Shown: in pieces, positions 9,449 through 19,942 of the stretch
Layout: the number at the start of each line of letters is the position of its first letter
Position numbering within the stretch: position 1 is the first letter of the stretch
DNA from: Haliclona indistincta
Lineage: Eukaryota > Porifera > Demospongiae > Haplosclerida > Chalinidae
Length of the DNA stretch: 64,000 nucleotides
Direction: 5' to 3'
Assembly: GCA_964017065.1 (NCBI GenBank)
Contig: OZ024784.1
Coordinates: forward strand, 4,817,152-4,881,151
Position numbers and translations under genes: made by a program
Notes under the pieces: model-generated
What the model was told of the DNA's origin: nothing
The model's database searches: none
The model's input: the letters and a program-made list of their open reading frames with translations, nothing else

Positions 9449-11363
9449 TTATAATTTTTTCTTGCGAATGACTGAATCTTGCTGTCTTCTGCAATAACGC
9501 TTGACAGTTTTACTGGTTTCATCTTCTACACATTTCCTTTTTTTCTTCTCCTGGTCTTTGTCCCTACTCTTTCTCCTTCTGCCTGGTTGTAACAACTGAT
9601 CTTTTGTCTTACTACTTAGCACACCATTTCTTCGTGCTTGCTGCCACACGACAGCAGTATAACCTGTAACCCAACAATTCAAATCAATGGATAACAAGTG
9701 AGAGTTTTATTGCAGTTAACTGTTGTATACAAAGTTTGTATACAACAGTTAACTTGAAAGTGAGCTTTGCTTACCCATTCCAGTTGCAAGAATGTCACCA
9801 TTCTGATTGAATTTGCTAACCTGTAGAAGCATAATATCAATACCAGCACTATGCATAACACTATCAGTCTCACCACAGTAATCTTGTCAGCAGCTGGATC
9901 ATACAGCTGACCCACCACTTCTCCTTTCCTAACATCCACCACATCCACATATCGAGTCTTGTCTGTATCGTGCGCCTCAGCATATCGACCAATGATGCAC
10001 AGATCCTCATAGAACGGGTGCCAGCTAGCACGAATGTTGGTCATGTGTTGGAAGTGTCGGTGAGGGTGTTTCAGTAACAGAGCTGGTTTTGACCAGTTGT
10101 GAGGATCATAAACACGCAACTCACTGTTCTGAGCTGTGGTTAGCAAACTGCTGCCATAGATAGGATCAAAGCTTACTACAGAAGACAACAAAACACGACA
10201 ATGACGATAATTCTATCAATCTCACTTGAACTGATGGGACTAGAGTGACTAAGAACAGATAGTGGCAATGGTCTCTCTGAATTGTCGGTCAACATTCTCA
10301 CATCCCATATTGACACAGACTGATCATTAGATGCTGTAGCTAGCAGCCATGGACGAGCTGGACAGAACTCTGCATCATGTATCTTATCCTTGTGAAAGTG
10401 TTCATACTTACTTAACTATAAGGAAGCATGGAATTATTCTTGCAATAGAAAATGTATTCAACACCCATAAACAAACATTCATTTTGCTATTGTATACTCA
10501 CTATATTACCAGCCGGATCTAACACCACAGCCTTGCCTGTGTTACCACCAACAAACATCACTTCAGCATCATTTAATATAGCCAGGCTGGTCCACCAGTA
10601 CCTGCATCACAAGATGTTAATATCATGAACTCTGCTGGTTTACTGAGCTCACTTCTTGCTCATTGTATTCAGATAAACCTCGGTATGCTTGCCCTCCAAG
10701 TCCTTCATACTGAAGGTACCATTGAGACTAGTAGCATAGAGATATAGTGGCTGTGTTTGGTGAAAGTACATCTGTGTGATAGCTCCATTGCCATATCCCT
10801 CCTGTACCAATGAACACAAACAGCATAGTCTATGCTGCAGTTGTGCTAAAAATGAAATATTCTTACCCCTTCTACAAAAACATCTCTAGAAGGATCCGAA
10901 AGATTCCATAGATAGATGTCCCCTGCATAAGATGCGAATGTCACCACATTGTGATAGCTTGGGTGCCACTGAATGCAAGTTAATCTCCTTGAAAACCGAC
11001 TCACGGTCTTTGCAACAGACCATTTGGTTAAGCTACTAACGAACTGGTCTCGGAGACTCTGCAGAAACGTAATGTAACACTAGGTAACACCCACGTGTTG
11101 TTACATAACGAAACACAATGCAGTAACGCATCCATCAAGACGCAAACCGAGCTACCCATACACAATACCAATACCACAACTGCACTATTCATTCTAAAAA
11201 TAGCTGAATCGTGTCAGGATCATGCAATATATGAACTATGGTCAGGCAGACTCAGGCTCACATTTTTAACTGAAAATTCACTCGTCTGAGTTCTGTACTG
11301 ACAGTCTCCAGCCCTCCGAAATAATTGTTCCACAATATTACTTCCTCTCCCACCGCGATCCAT
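9449..11363 (-). CDS. DDB2: DNA damage-binding protein 2 (DDB2, WD40)
   Basis: Exons: 11363..11262, 11058..10867, 10801..10653, 10601..10502, 10415..10226, 10175..9874, 9820..9775, 9663..9449. The WD40 propeller reads LTCIQWHPSYHNVVTFASYAG, GGNTGKAVVLDPAGN, LLATASNDQSVSIWDVRML, then LLTTAQNSELRVYDPHNW. The diagnostic DDB2 block KHPHRHFQHMTNIRASWHP is followed by CIIGRYAEA. In vertebrates DDB2 binds UV photoproducts and recruits the CUL4-DDB1 ligase for nucleotide excision repair in the nucleus. The DWD-type WDVR motif that docks DDB1 is present. The C-terminus has an extra Lys/Arg-rich tail (KKKRK, VIRKKKL) longer than in human, possibly a nuclear localisation or DNA-contact extension. The first exon is short and least certain. 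A 41-bp perfect palindrome lies in the last intron. Confidence 0.9.
9714..9754. repeat. 41-bp perfect palindrome (20-bp arms) in DDB2 last intron
   Basis: Arms 9714-9733 and 9735-9754 are exact reverse complements around a single central G. The left arm contains GTTAACTGTTGTATACAAA. This would form a hairpin within a roughly 110-nt intron. It contains a HpaI-type GTTAAC and GTATAC at mirrored positions. Confidence 0.95.
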
Positions 11364-11415
11364 TTGTCTAGTACGCACAGCAACTGTATGTACAACTGGC
11401 GACGAGATTGACGCG

Positions 11416-11477
11416 GGTACACCTTAGTCAGGCGTAGCCTGACTTTTCGCATCGGCCACGCCTGACTAGGTACACCT
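11416..11477. mobile_element. Micro foldback element with 9-bp flanking direct repeats
   Basis: GGTACACCT occurs at 11416-11424 and again at 11469-11477. Between them are 44 bp whose ends are perfect 11-bp inverted repeats (TAGTCAGGCGT and ACGCCTGACTA). A second small hairpin (GTCAGGC/GCCTGAC) lies inside the left half. Terminal inverted repeats flanked by a 9-bp duplication is the signature of a DNA-transposon remnant with an 8-9-bp target site (hAT- or Mutator-like). It sits just upstream of the DDB2 start codon. Confidence 0.7.
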
Positions 11478-11595
11478 GTCTAAGCTACTTGGGTGGAGCA
11501 GAGGTGTAGTAGTGCAACCACGCCTTCAAAGATGGCGGTTGATCGAAATAAGATTTCTGCATAATGGATTAATGCACAAATATAAAACATTAAAA

Positions 11596-11966
11596 TCAGT
11601 CAATTTTGGTAGATCCTTCTTTCCATGCAACAAAGACGTAAGCTGCTATAACACAGTGTACCAGTACTACAGCTGTAATAGCTCCGCCCACAGATCCATC
11701 CTTATAGTCAAAGATACCTGCAACAAAGGACCTTATTTAGAAAAGACATATCCGCTGTTCACTATCCTCAGGCAAGAACTGCTATGCAATTCAACAAAGG
11801 TAAACTTGTAAAGACTCTTACCCTCGAATACGAAACGTTTTGACGCAAAGAAGCCAACTATAGGTAGCACTATCATTCCTAGAGTGAAGAGTAGCAATAT
11901 GCCCAGCGGCGCAGGCCGCCCTGGAGGTCCCATCTTAAAATTGCCTTGCTTCTGTTGTTGAGCCAT
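11596..11966 (-). CDS. VMA21: V-ATPase assembly factor VMA21
   Basis: Two exons (11966..11822 and 11717..11596) give an 88-residue protein with two membrane helices. Helix 1 is LGILLLFTLGMIVLPIVGFF and helix 2 is GAITAVVLVHCVIAAYVFVAW. The motifs KRFVFEG between the helices and FVAWKEGS after the second match animal VMA21 closely, as does the total length. VMA21 is an ER membrane chaperone that helps assemble the Vo sector of the vacuolar proton pump. The C-terminus ends KID: lysine at -3 but no clear dilysine retrieval motif. The ATG chosen is the first in frame. Tandem with the flippase upstream and DDB2 downstream on the same strand. Confidence 0.92.
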
Positions 11967-12254
11967 TGTCACTAAAACTCGGTCAATAAATAAATGGGCG
12001 GGGCTGGAAAAAATACATTATGTAGCAGTAAAAATTTTTAATACAATACTTCTAAAAATTTGAATGATCAATATTACAAACTCATGTCTCAAAACAAACA
12101 GTTACTGCTAATCTCCTGAAAGATGCACAGTATAGTAAGATAACAAAATAGTATAGGCCATTATACCTGTGATAAATTATTGTGTGATAAGATCATTAAA
12201 ATTGCTTATAACTGTGAAAAAGAAGCACATACAACAGTAAAAATTGACTACTAC

Positions 12255-15200
12255 TTACACAAAATGCCTACCGAGAATTCTGAAAAAGAAAAAATAAGAA
12301 ATTATTACTATGTAGTGCTAGTTGGCTTACTTTCCATAAAAACGGACACCATCCTGTGACTTTATGTATCTTGCCAGGCACATCCCTCGGCAGTGAAATA
12401 TATTTATCCAAATCAAGACGTAAATCAGATTTGAATCTGAATTGAATATTGTGAACCTCATTATCTTTCTACACCAATGCATAACTCACACTTTAACCAT
12501 GAGTACTGGTAACATTGTAACAGCCGCAAGCACCAATACAGCAAAGTAGAACATTGGCGATCCGTACAGCTGTACTGCTTGCCCAATAAAGTCTTGACCA
12601 ACTGGAAGACTGGGACTACAGCACTTGGTTATAATGCAGCTTTTAAACATAGTTTATGAACTCACGAGAGGAAACTGTACGGCCAAATGAATATGAACCA
12701 AATAGCAATGCTACCCCATATTGTGACATGAGTGATCTATGGAGAGAATAAAAAGATGACGGAATGAAATAAGAAGACGGTACCGTACCCAAGTCCAGTA
12801 GCTAGACATGAAGGCTGCTTGAAGACACACAGTGATGACAGTTGCCTGTGTGAGAAACACTCACTCATACACACATTCAACCACTCATACTCACCGAGTA
12901 CATAATATTACCAACATAAAACAGACCAGCTGACTTCCCATAGTATAGTGGAGCATCTGAGACAGAAGTTATACAACACACAATATAGTAAAGGAGTGCT
13001 TACTGTTATGTAGAATGCCGTATGTGAAGAAATACAGCTCAAGTGAGTGAACAATTGATAGCATCACCCACATCCAGAATACCTAAGATCAAAAAGCAGT
13101 ATTATATGAAAATGTTCTACTTCCAAAAATTCACACACCTTGACACTGAATCCTTTGTTCTGCTGAGAGTAGCGGTATAGCGATGGATTTGCGAGACGCA
13201 CATCAGCACTAACATCCTGCTCGAATAGACCCAATGCCAGAGGAGGAAGACCAGTGAACAGCTGAGGGAAAAAGAGAACGAATCACAGGATCGACTAAAA
13301 GGTGAAATACATACCACATTGTACATCCCGATAGTCCACCTCTCAAAAATTGTCTGACCAGAAAATCCATTGTAAAATACAAACCAAAACTGAAAAATTG
13401 AGACAGTATTCAATATATAAAAATAATCATGACACAATGATAGGGCACCTCAATGATGTATAAGCAGATGTTCTTGTAGAAGGAGTAGAGAATCATTTTT
13501 GCTAGTCGGTTGTAGTTCCAAGCACCATGGACCAGCAACAACCGCTCTAGAAACCGAAACTGGATAATGGAAAAAATATCAATACCGCAAACTCTGATAA
13601 GTGATGTTGTATATACCTGTCCTATAGCATAGTCAGAGGCCAGTGTAGCCTGCATTCCTTCCTTACCAACTATACCAATACCAACATGAGCAGCCTGGGA
13701 GGAAGAACTGATGAAAAGAGTCTAAATAATCTACTATACTCACCAATATCATGCTAACATCATTGGCGCCATCCCCCACAGCAAGTGTGATGGCCCCTTG
13801 TACTCTCCTACGCACTAACTCAACTATCTCTGCTTTCTGAGAGGGCGTTACACGGCAGCAGATGACAGAGTGACACTGCAGGGCTAGCTCCAGGAACTCA
13901 TCAGAGACACCAGTATCAGGTTGAAGAATATACCCTAGTGCCTTGCCATTAAGTGCAATACCAAGCTGAGAATAGAAGAAGTGATGTCAAGACTTTAAAC
14001 ACACTACTCTAAAGAATATCTCCATGTTGAGAATTTACCTTCACATTCTGACCACCAAAACCATGTACTAAGTTATGGAGCTCCTTAACACGAGCTAGTA
14101 CAGCCTATAGAATGACAGGTATAGTCACAGATGTCTATAGAATGCGGTCACCTCTCTACTATCCTCTGCTATACGATGAACTTCCATATTATCACTAGTT
14201 AGCAGTTTAGATGAGTAGCCTACAAAACATAAGAGTTCTGGAAACCATAAACATTTATTAACTACCTATGTTAATAGCTGTCTCCATCTTGTCACCAGTA
14301 AGCACCCATAGCTTGATTTCTGCTTTCCTCAGTTGAGAGATGGTCTCTGGTACCCCCTGCAGTCAACTAATGTCAGTGCAGTGTATAAACACATTATCCA
14401 TCTCCTACCTCCTGAAGCTTGTCTTCAACAGCTGTTGCTCCCAGCAAGATAAGGTTCTATTTGAGTGATATAAATAACTGTGTGGTGACTGTATCAATCA
14501 AACCTTCTCAATTAGCTCTTCCATTTGCTCCATCTTCCTTTCCCGATCTACCTCAGACAAGCTTGCCTCGTCGTAGTGCCGTTTCCAATCCTGCGAATAT
14601 CGAATACATTTCAATATTCATCTGTAGCAGTGCAATACCTCATACTCTTCCTTATTCAGTACAGCCTCAGCCACACACAGTGTCCTCAGTCCTACACACC
14701 ACAGACACTATCAGCTCATCACCATATAGAACTCACAAACCATTGATAGCATAACCATTAAGATGACCTGTTGTCACTTCTCTCAACGGATCGATTGCTC
14801 TCAGTCTGTCAAATACAATATTGTCCTACCAACAAAGATATGAATCTGATATACATAACCAGCTGAAGCTTACCGCTCCTTTGCAGAGCAGTTTGATCTG
14901 TCCTGTGACATCACGTATTATGACTGACATGCGCTTTCGTGCACTAAACAACAAGTACAATTTTAAAATTGACAGTACCATTGCATGCATACCTGCTGAA
15001 TTCCAGAACATCAAGAAGTTCATATTCTTCCAGCATACCATGCTATGCAGTGAGGAGGAAGCTACTATAGGCACTATCATGGTATTGACACACTCACCAC
15101 TCTGATTGATATTGAGTTACTTGAGCGTTTTTCAAACACAACACCAAGATTTCTAGCTGCATCTACTAAGGCACCTTCATCTGTGGACAGGAAAAAGATA

Positions 15201-18200
15201 CATGTAAACACAAACTTGAAGTTAGTAGACAATACCTGGTGAAGCTGCTCTGTAGCACAGTTCCCCATCTTCCTTGTCAGGGACTACAGTGTGACAGAGA
15301 GCAAGTATTCTCAGGAACTGAACCATCACTGGATCTTTCTGTACACACAAAATGTTTATTTTATCAAACAACAGGCCTGAGACACACTTGTTGTCAAACC
15401 TTTGCTGCTTGCAAGCTGAGAGCATCGGTCTCTTGAGGATTCAAACTGAAATAGAAAGTAACAATCTAGCATGTGTGCTTTGAGGAGCCTAACCTGTACA
15501 TCTTTCCATTCACAGAGCACTCTTTGAACTCCATTACATTTTGAGTCAAAGTGCCGGTCTTATCCGAGAATATGTACTGCACCTGAGAACAATCAAAAAA
15601 TAATATGCACCACACAAGATTTGACAGCAAACCTGTCCCAACTCTTCATTGAGGTTTGAGTTGCGGGCAACAGCTGGAGTGTCTGTCTCACTGTGGTACA
15701 TCTGAAGATCCTACACACAACAAAACTAGATTAAACTCTGTATAAAATGTAATAGCAACTCACCATGCTCATGAAAATGCCTTGAATAAACTTCACAAAC
15801 TACAGAATAAAGTTTAGAAGAATTATTCATTGCATCTGATTGCATAAACAGAGACTCACCTCCAGAGTAACAATGAGACTGATGGGGATGAGATTATTGT
15901 AGAGGATGATGAACGTGAGGATGGAGAGAAAGAAGTTACCAACTTGAGCACCAGCATCTAAGCAATAAAACAGTCGCTCACTAACTCACTCTCCTAATTT
16001 ATCTTATTCGCGACAGAGGTGTGATGGAATGTTCGCACTGAACATAATGTGTTGGACAGGGTCAATGGAAGAATTTCACGGGAGTATACAGATCTTCTGT
16101 CAGCTTCGTATACTTTTGCAAAATTCATCCATGGATCCTATTCAACAATGGTTGGTCACCTCGTCATAGCGCGTTATTCTCATTACATTTCAGCGCAAAC
16201 ATTCCATCATGCCTCTGTCGCGAAACCAATTATTCCGACTTACTGGTTGCTAGTCTGAGATACCAGTGATCATCTCCTTGTAAACCTTCAGAAACACAAT
16301 ACTATGTATATAGCACATTTATAGTTTCTTACCTCTCCACACGCTACTGCCGATGCTACTAGCCAGTGCTAATACTAGTAGGATCAAAAACAGGAAAAGT
16401 ATCTGAGTAATAAGTGTAAAGCCAGTTATAGGTAAGATAGTTTACTCTGCACCTGTTTGTTTGTTACACTATCAATGTTAGAGCGCTTGAGAGGAACTTT
16501 GCGTGAGTTTTGCAACATTTTAGAGTCATGTCCTGTGTACACAACCAACCCGTAGATACGATCAGTGTTTTTGAGAGTCGCTCCACGTAACAATATATTG
16601 TCAGGATGGACTGGTATCTTACTACAGTGAGATGACAAGCTATCGAACATGGGTATACAATGTAGTTGCTATTACCGGTAGCTTCCGTTGTCTCTTATTG
16701 ACAGATTGCCTTGAAACTCATACAATCGTCTGTTCGGTGGTTCACAGTCAACATGCCCCTGGAGATATTCATTATGTAATGATGTAGTGTGTGAATGTGT
16801 AGTGTGTACCAGTAAGTCAGAGAGTTGTCCTTCATAATCAACAGTGAAGCTGTGAGCCAGTCTGATCTTCAGGTTGGTCTCACCATCCAGGCTAGCAGTT
16901 TGAATATAGCATCTCCCATCAGGTTCACTGTAGTAAAGTAACACCATGTGTGTATACAATGGTCACTACTAACCTGGACTTGAGCAGAATCAGATCAGCT
17001 GGGAAAAACTCTCTGTTCTCTACAATTACAATATCGCCAACTTGTACCTGAAGGCAACATGCAATAGAGCTAGCTAAAACAGTACATGAATGCCGCGTGA
17101 ATGACTATAATATTATTTCATGTATAAAACAGTTTATTGAGTGTGCATACCTTGGACCATTTCACACCGTTTAGTTCCTCTCCAGATCGTTGTAAAACTA
17201 AATAGATACACACATGTCAATGTATAGTAATGGGAGGAAGTTAGCTACTAGTGAAACACCTACCAGTTACTCGTCTACTGTTTACTTCATTGTCCCCCTT
17301 AAATCGTCTCTGCAATAAAGAGAATGACCTCTCATTATCATTCTCTCTCCTCATCCTTACCAAATCCTCAATGAGCTCCTTGATGGCAGCTACAATCAGC
17401 ACAATAGAGAGGGGAACAGCTGTTGTGTACTGTCCAGTTGGAGAAACATTCGGAATTTGCTGAATAATTCAATGGTGAAACCACAATACAAAATTGAGTA
17501 TCATAAATTGTTTTGACTATTTGAATGTTTTCTGACTAGACTTATAGTTTTCAAGCATGCTACACCCAACAATGGTTTGTCAAAATATTGCATCTTGTAT
17601 AAACAAAAGATGTTGTTTTATAATGTTTTTGTTGATGAAAGGAAATAACTAGAGTCAAGCACATATCAAATACATGTATCCTCATTTGTCTATCGTGTAG
17701 CTATTTGCACATTGTGCAAATACAATGAACATAATTCTCACTTGCAATAAAACAATGATGAGGAAAAAGAGGTTAGCATATCGACGGAACTGATCAAACA
17801 GAAAACGTGGGAAAAAGGTGAGCAAGTTGTACTTTGTCGTGCTAAATGAGAGAAAAATAAAATACAAGTTTATGTATTGTAAACACGCCACATAGACATC
17901 ACATAAGCATTGCTATAGAATCTATGCTCACCTTATTCTGTTAGAGACAAAATCTTTTCCTCCGCCCATGATAGTGATCTCTCTCCATTGGCCAACTGAT
18001 TGGCCGTCTTTGCTCTTCCAACACTTAAGGGGCGCGCACTGGCCAGCTAACCAGCGCCAAACTGGAAACAACAGTGCCTTCAACCGTCTCTGCCAAGCCT
18101 TCGGTGGCCTACGCACTCTTCGACTGTGCCCACTTGACGTATGTTCTTCTTCATTGTCTTCGTCGATTCCACCATAGCCACTTGGTTCCTTCTCCTGTGG

Positions 18201-18230
18201 TTTTAGTGTAACCAAAGGAACGGTTTCCAT
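12255..18230 (-). CDS. ATP8A: P4-type ATPase, phospholipid flippase (ATP8A class)
   Basis: About 39 small exons from 18230 ([10 protein letters not shown]) to ~12255. They use canonical splice sites and keep frame throughout. Hallmarks in order: the [20 protein letters not shown] entry helix; SLDGETN actuator motif (~16880); [13 protein letters not shown] in TM4 (~15890), with the P-I-S-L that replaces the cation-pump PEGL; phosphorylation motif DKTGTLT (~15560); TGDKMETA (~14300); and GDGANDVSM hinge (~13760). Ten membrane segments are accounted for. ATP8A enzymes with a CDC50 partner flip phosphatidylserine/ethanolamine to the cytosolic leaflet. The N-terminus is a longer basic, soluble extension. 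The last two exons are uncertain: donor at 12490 gives a tail ending GRHFV at 12255, an alternative donor at 12492 gives NSR at 12268. One intron (15958..16243) hosts a TIR element. Confidence 0.93.
16007..16224. mobile_element. 218-bp nonautonomous element with 36-bp terminal inverted repeats
   Basis: Left end 16007-16042 (TTCGCGACAGAGG...GATGGAATGTT) and right end 16189-16224 are inverted copies matching at 32 of 36 positions. The interior has no transposase frame. It lies in the 286-nt intron 15958..16243 of the flippase, the longest of that gene's introns, and occupies most of it. A clear target-site duplication was not found. It is interpreted as a MITE. Confidence 0.75.
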
Positions 18231-18365
18231 TCCGCTTCCCTCCAGTTGACACTTGCCAGCGAGCTGTAGGCAAGCTGACCTAAGAAATATTTCACGCTAC
18301 GTGGGGTTAATACCCAAGTTTCACTTTCATAGTTTCTGCATGCAACAACTGGAGGGAAGCGGAAT
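18229..18365. promoter_or_regulatory. Divergent promoter with a 20-bp inverted repeat (ETS-like GGAAGCGGAA)
   Basis: 18229-18248 and 18346-18365 are exact reverse complements, separated by 97 bp. The left copy overlaps the flippase start codon (18228-18230). Each copy contains GGGAAGCGGAA, two GGAA cores as in ETS-family sites. NSDHL starts at 18502 in the other direction. The arrangement suggests mirror-image regulatory sites for the flippase/NSDHL pair, or an old foldback insertion. Confidence 0.6.
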
Positions 18366-18501
18366 CGGAGGCGTGACTGATGATGCGCGAATTCGAAATA
18401 ACCGCGGAAATAATAGCAAGAAGTGTGAGGTGATCAGGCCGCCGATCGGGTGATTGTGCTCAGTTTATTCTCCCTGTGCACGCCAGGAGCTCTTGTCAGT
18501 C

Positions 18502-19852
18502 ATGGCTACTCGCAGTAGAAAAGTGAGTTAAATTACAGACCTAATGCTGTAGTTATTGCAGCTTCAATTTCTTTTATAGTCTAAGGTGTGTACAGTGATT
18601 GGAGGGTGTGGGTTTTTGGGACGACATATGGTCGAAGGACTTCTTCAGCGGGGCTACAAGGTCAATGTTTTTGATATAAAGGTCACTTATGAAGAAGACA
18701 GAGTGACGTTTTTCACCGGTGACCTTTGTAATAAACAAGTAAGACTCTAATACGGCATGCATGCATGAACATGATGCATGTCATGTGTTATTGATGATGC
18801 AGGATCTGTTGCCTGCACTGGCTGGTGTTAGTGTTGTCTTTCATTGTGCCTCACCTCCTGCGGCTCTCAACAATCGCTCATTGTTCTATCGAGTGAATGT
18901 CGAAGGAACGGACATACTTATAGATGCGTGCCGTGAAGCTGGTGTGCAGGTTAGTGAGATAATAATACTGTATCATTATCTCTTGTCTTGTTCTCCAGAA
19001 GCTAGTGCTCACTAGCAGTGCTAGTGTGGTGTATGATGGCTCTGATATCAAGAATGGTAGTGAAGATCTACCGTATGCCAAGCAACCATTAGACTACTAC
19101 ACTGAAACCAAGATACTACAAGAGAAGGTGCTTGCTCTGTATTGCTTGTTGTAGCTAACTATCTTCCTAATAGAGTGTTTTGCGAGCTAACCAAAGTGAT
19201 GGTTCACTGCTCACTGTTGCTATTAGACCTCATGGAATATTTGGACCAAGAGATGTTCAGAATCTACCAAATGTTGCTAAAGCAGCAAAAGATGGGAAAA
19301 TGAAGTTTATTATTGGGTGAGTTGATCATAGCTTACTTGTGGGAAGCCATGTAAATGTATTGTTTCCAGTGATGGCAAGAACCTAGTTGATTTCACGTAT
19401 GTTGATAATGTTGTTCATGGCCATATTCTGGCAGCAGAGACACTCAGTAAAGGGTCACCTCACTGTGGAAAGGTGTGTTTGGTTCAATTATTCAGCCAAC
19501 ATAATACTCTATTCTGCTATAGGCATACAATATCACAAACGATGCTCCTCTTCCATTTTGGTCCTACATATCTCAAGTGGTTGAAGGCCTTGGTTACACA
19601 CCTCCCTCGATCTATCTCCCTTATTACCTCATCCTCTTTGTTGCTCTGATTTTAGAGCTGTGTGTCTGGTTACTCAAGCCATTAACTACCCTCACTCCCA
19701 CCTTTACACCAATGCGAGTACGACTGGCTGGCACATACCATTACTATAGCTGTGAGAATGCTAAGAGAGACTTTGGCTATGCTCCTGTTGTGTCTTATGA
19801 GGAAGGAATGAAGAGAACTTTAGATGCATTTACAAATCTTAGGAAAAGATAA
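18502..19852 (+). CDS. NSDHL: Sterol-4-alpha-carboxylate 3-dehydrogenase (NSDHL)
   Basis: Exons: 18502..18522, 18580..18738, 18803..18949, 18999..19127, 19174..19316, 19370..19472, 19523..19852. This is an extended short-chain dehydrogenase/3-beta-HSD fold. NAD site [11 protein letters not shown] lies near the N-terminus, HCASPP after the second strand, catalytic serine in [12 protein letters not shown], and the YxxxK pair in [22 protein letters not shown] and [12 protein letters not shown] are typical of sterol dehydrogenases. A hydrophobic segment ([18 protein letters not shown]) near the C-terminus fits the ER/lipid-droplet membrane anchor of NSDHL. The enzyme oxidatively decarboxylates C4-methylsterol intermediates, with the C4-methyl oxidase and 17-beta-HSD7 as partners. 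Length (~345 aa) is normal. Convergent with the F-box/WD40 gene, 90 bp apart. Confidence 0.9.
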
Positions 19853-19942
19853 CTTTGTTAGGGACAACATTGTATGTTTGGTAAAAATATTGTTGCTAGA
19901 AATGAAAGTGTGAGATTTTAAAAATATATCAGGTTGAAAGAT

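Noticed and set aside
9279..9494. 72-codon upstream extension of the ankyrin-Roc frame
   Set aside because: No homology and low-complexity hydrophobic/basic sequence. MADDED at 9278 starts a typical soluble protein, and DDB2's 3' end lies at 9449, which the longer form would overlap.
16049..16258. Plus-strand ORF inside the flippase intron
   Set aside because: It lies within the TIR element, has no conserved motif and is too short for a transposase.
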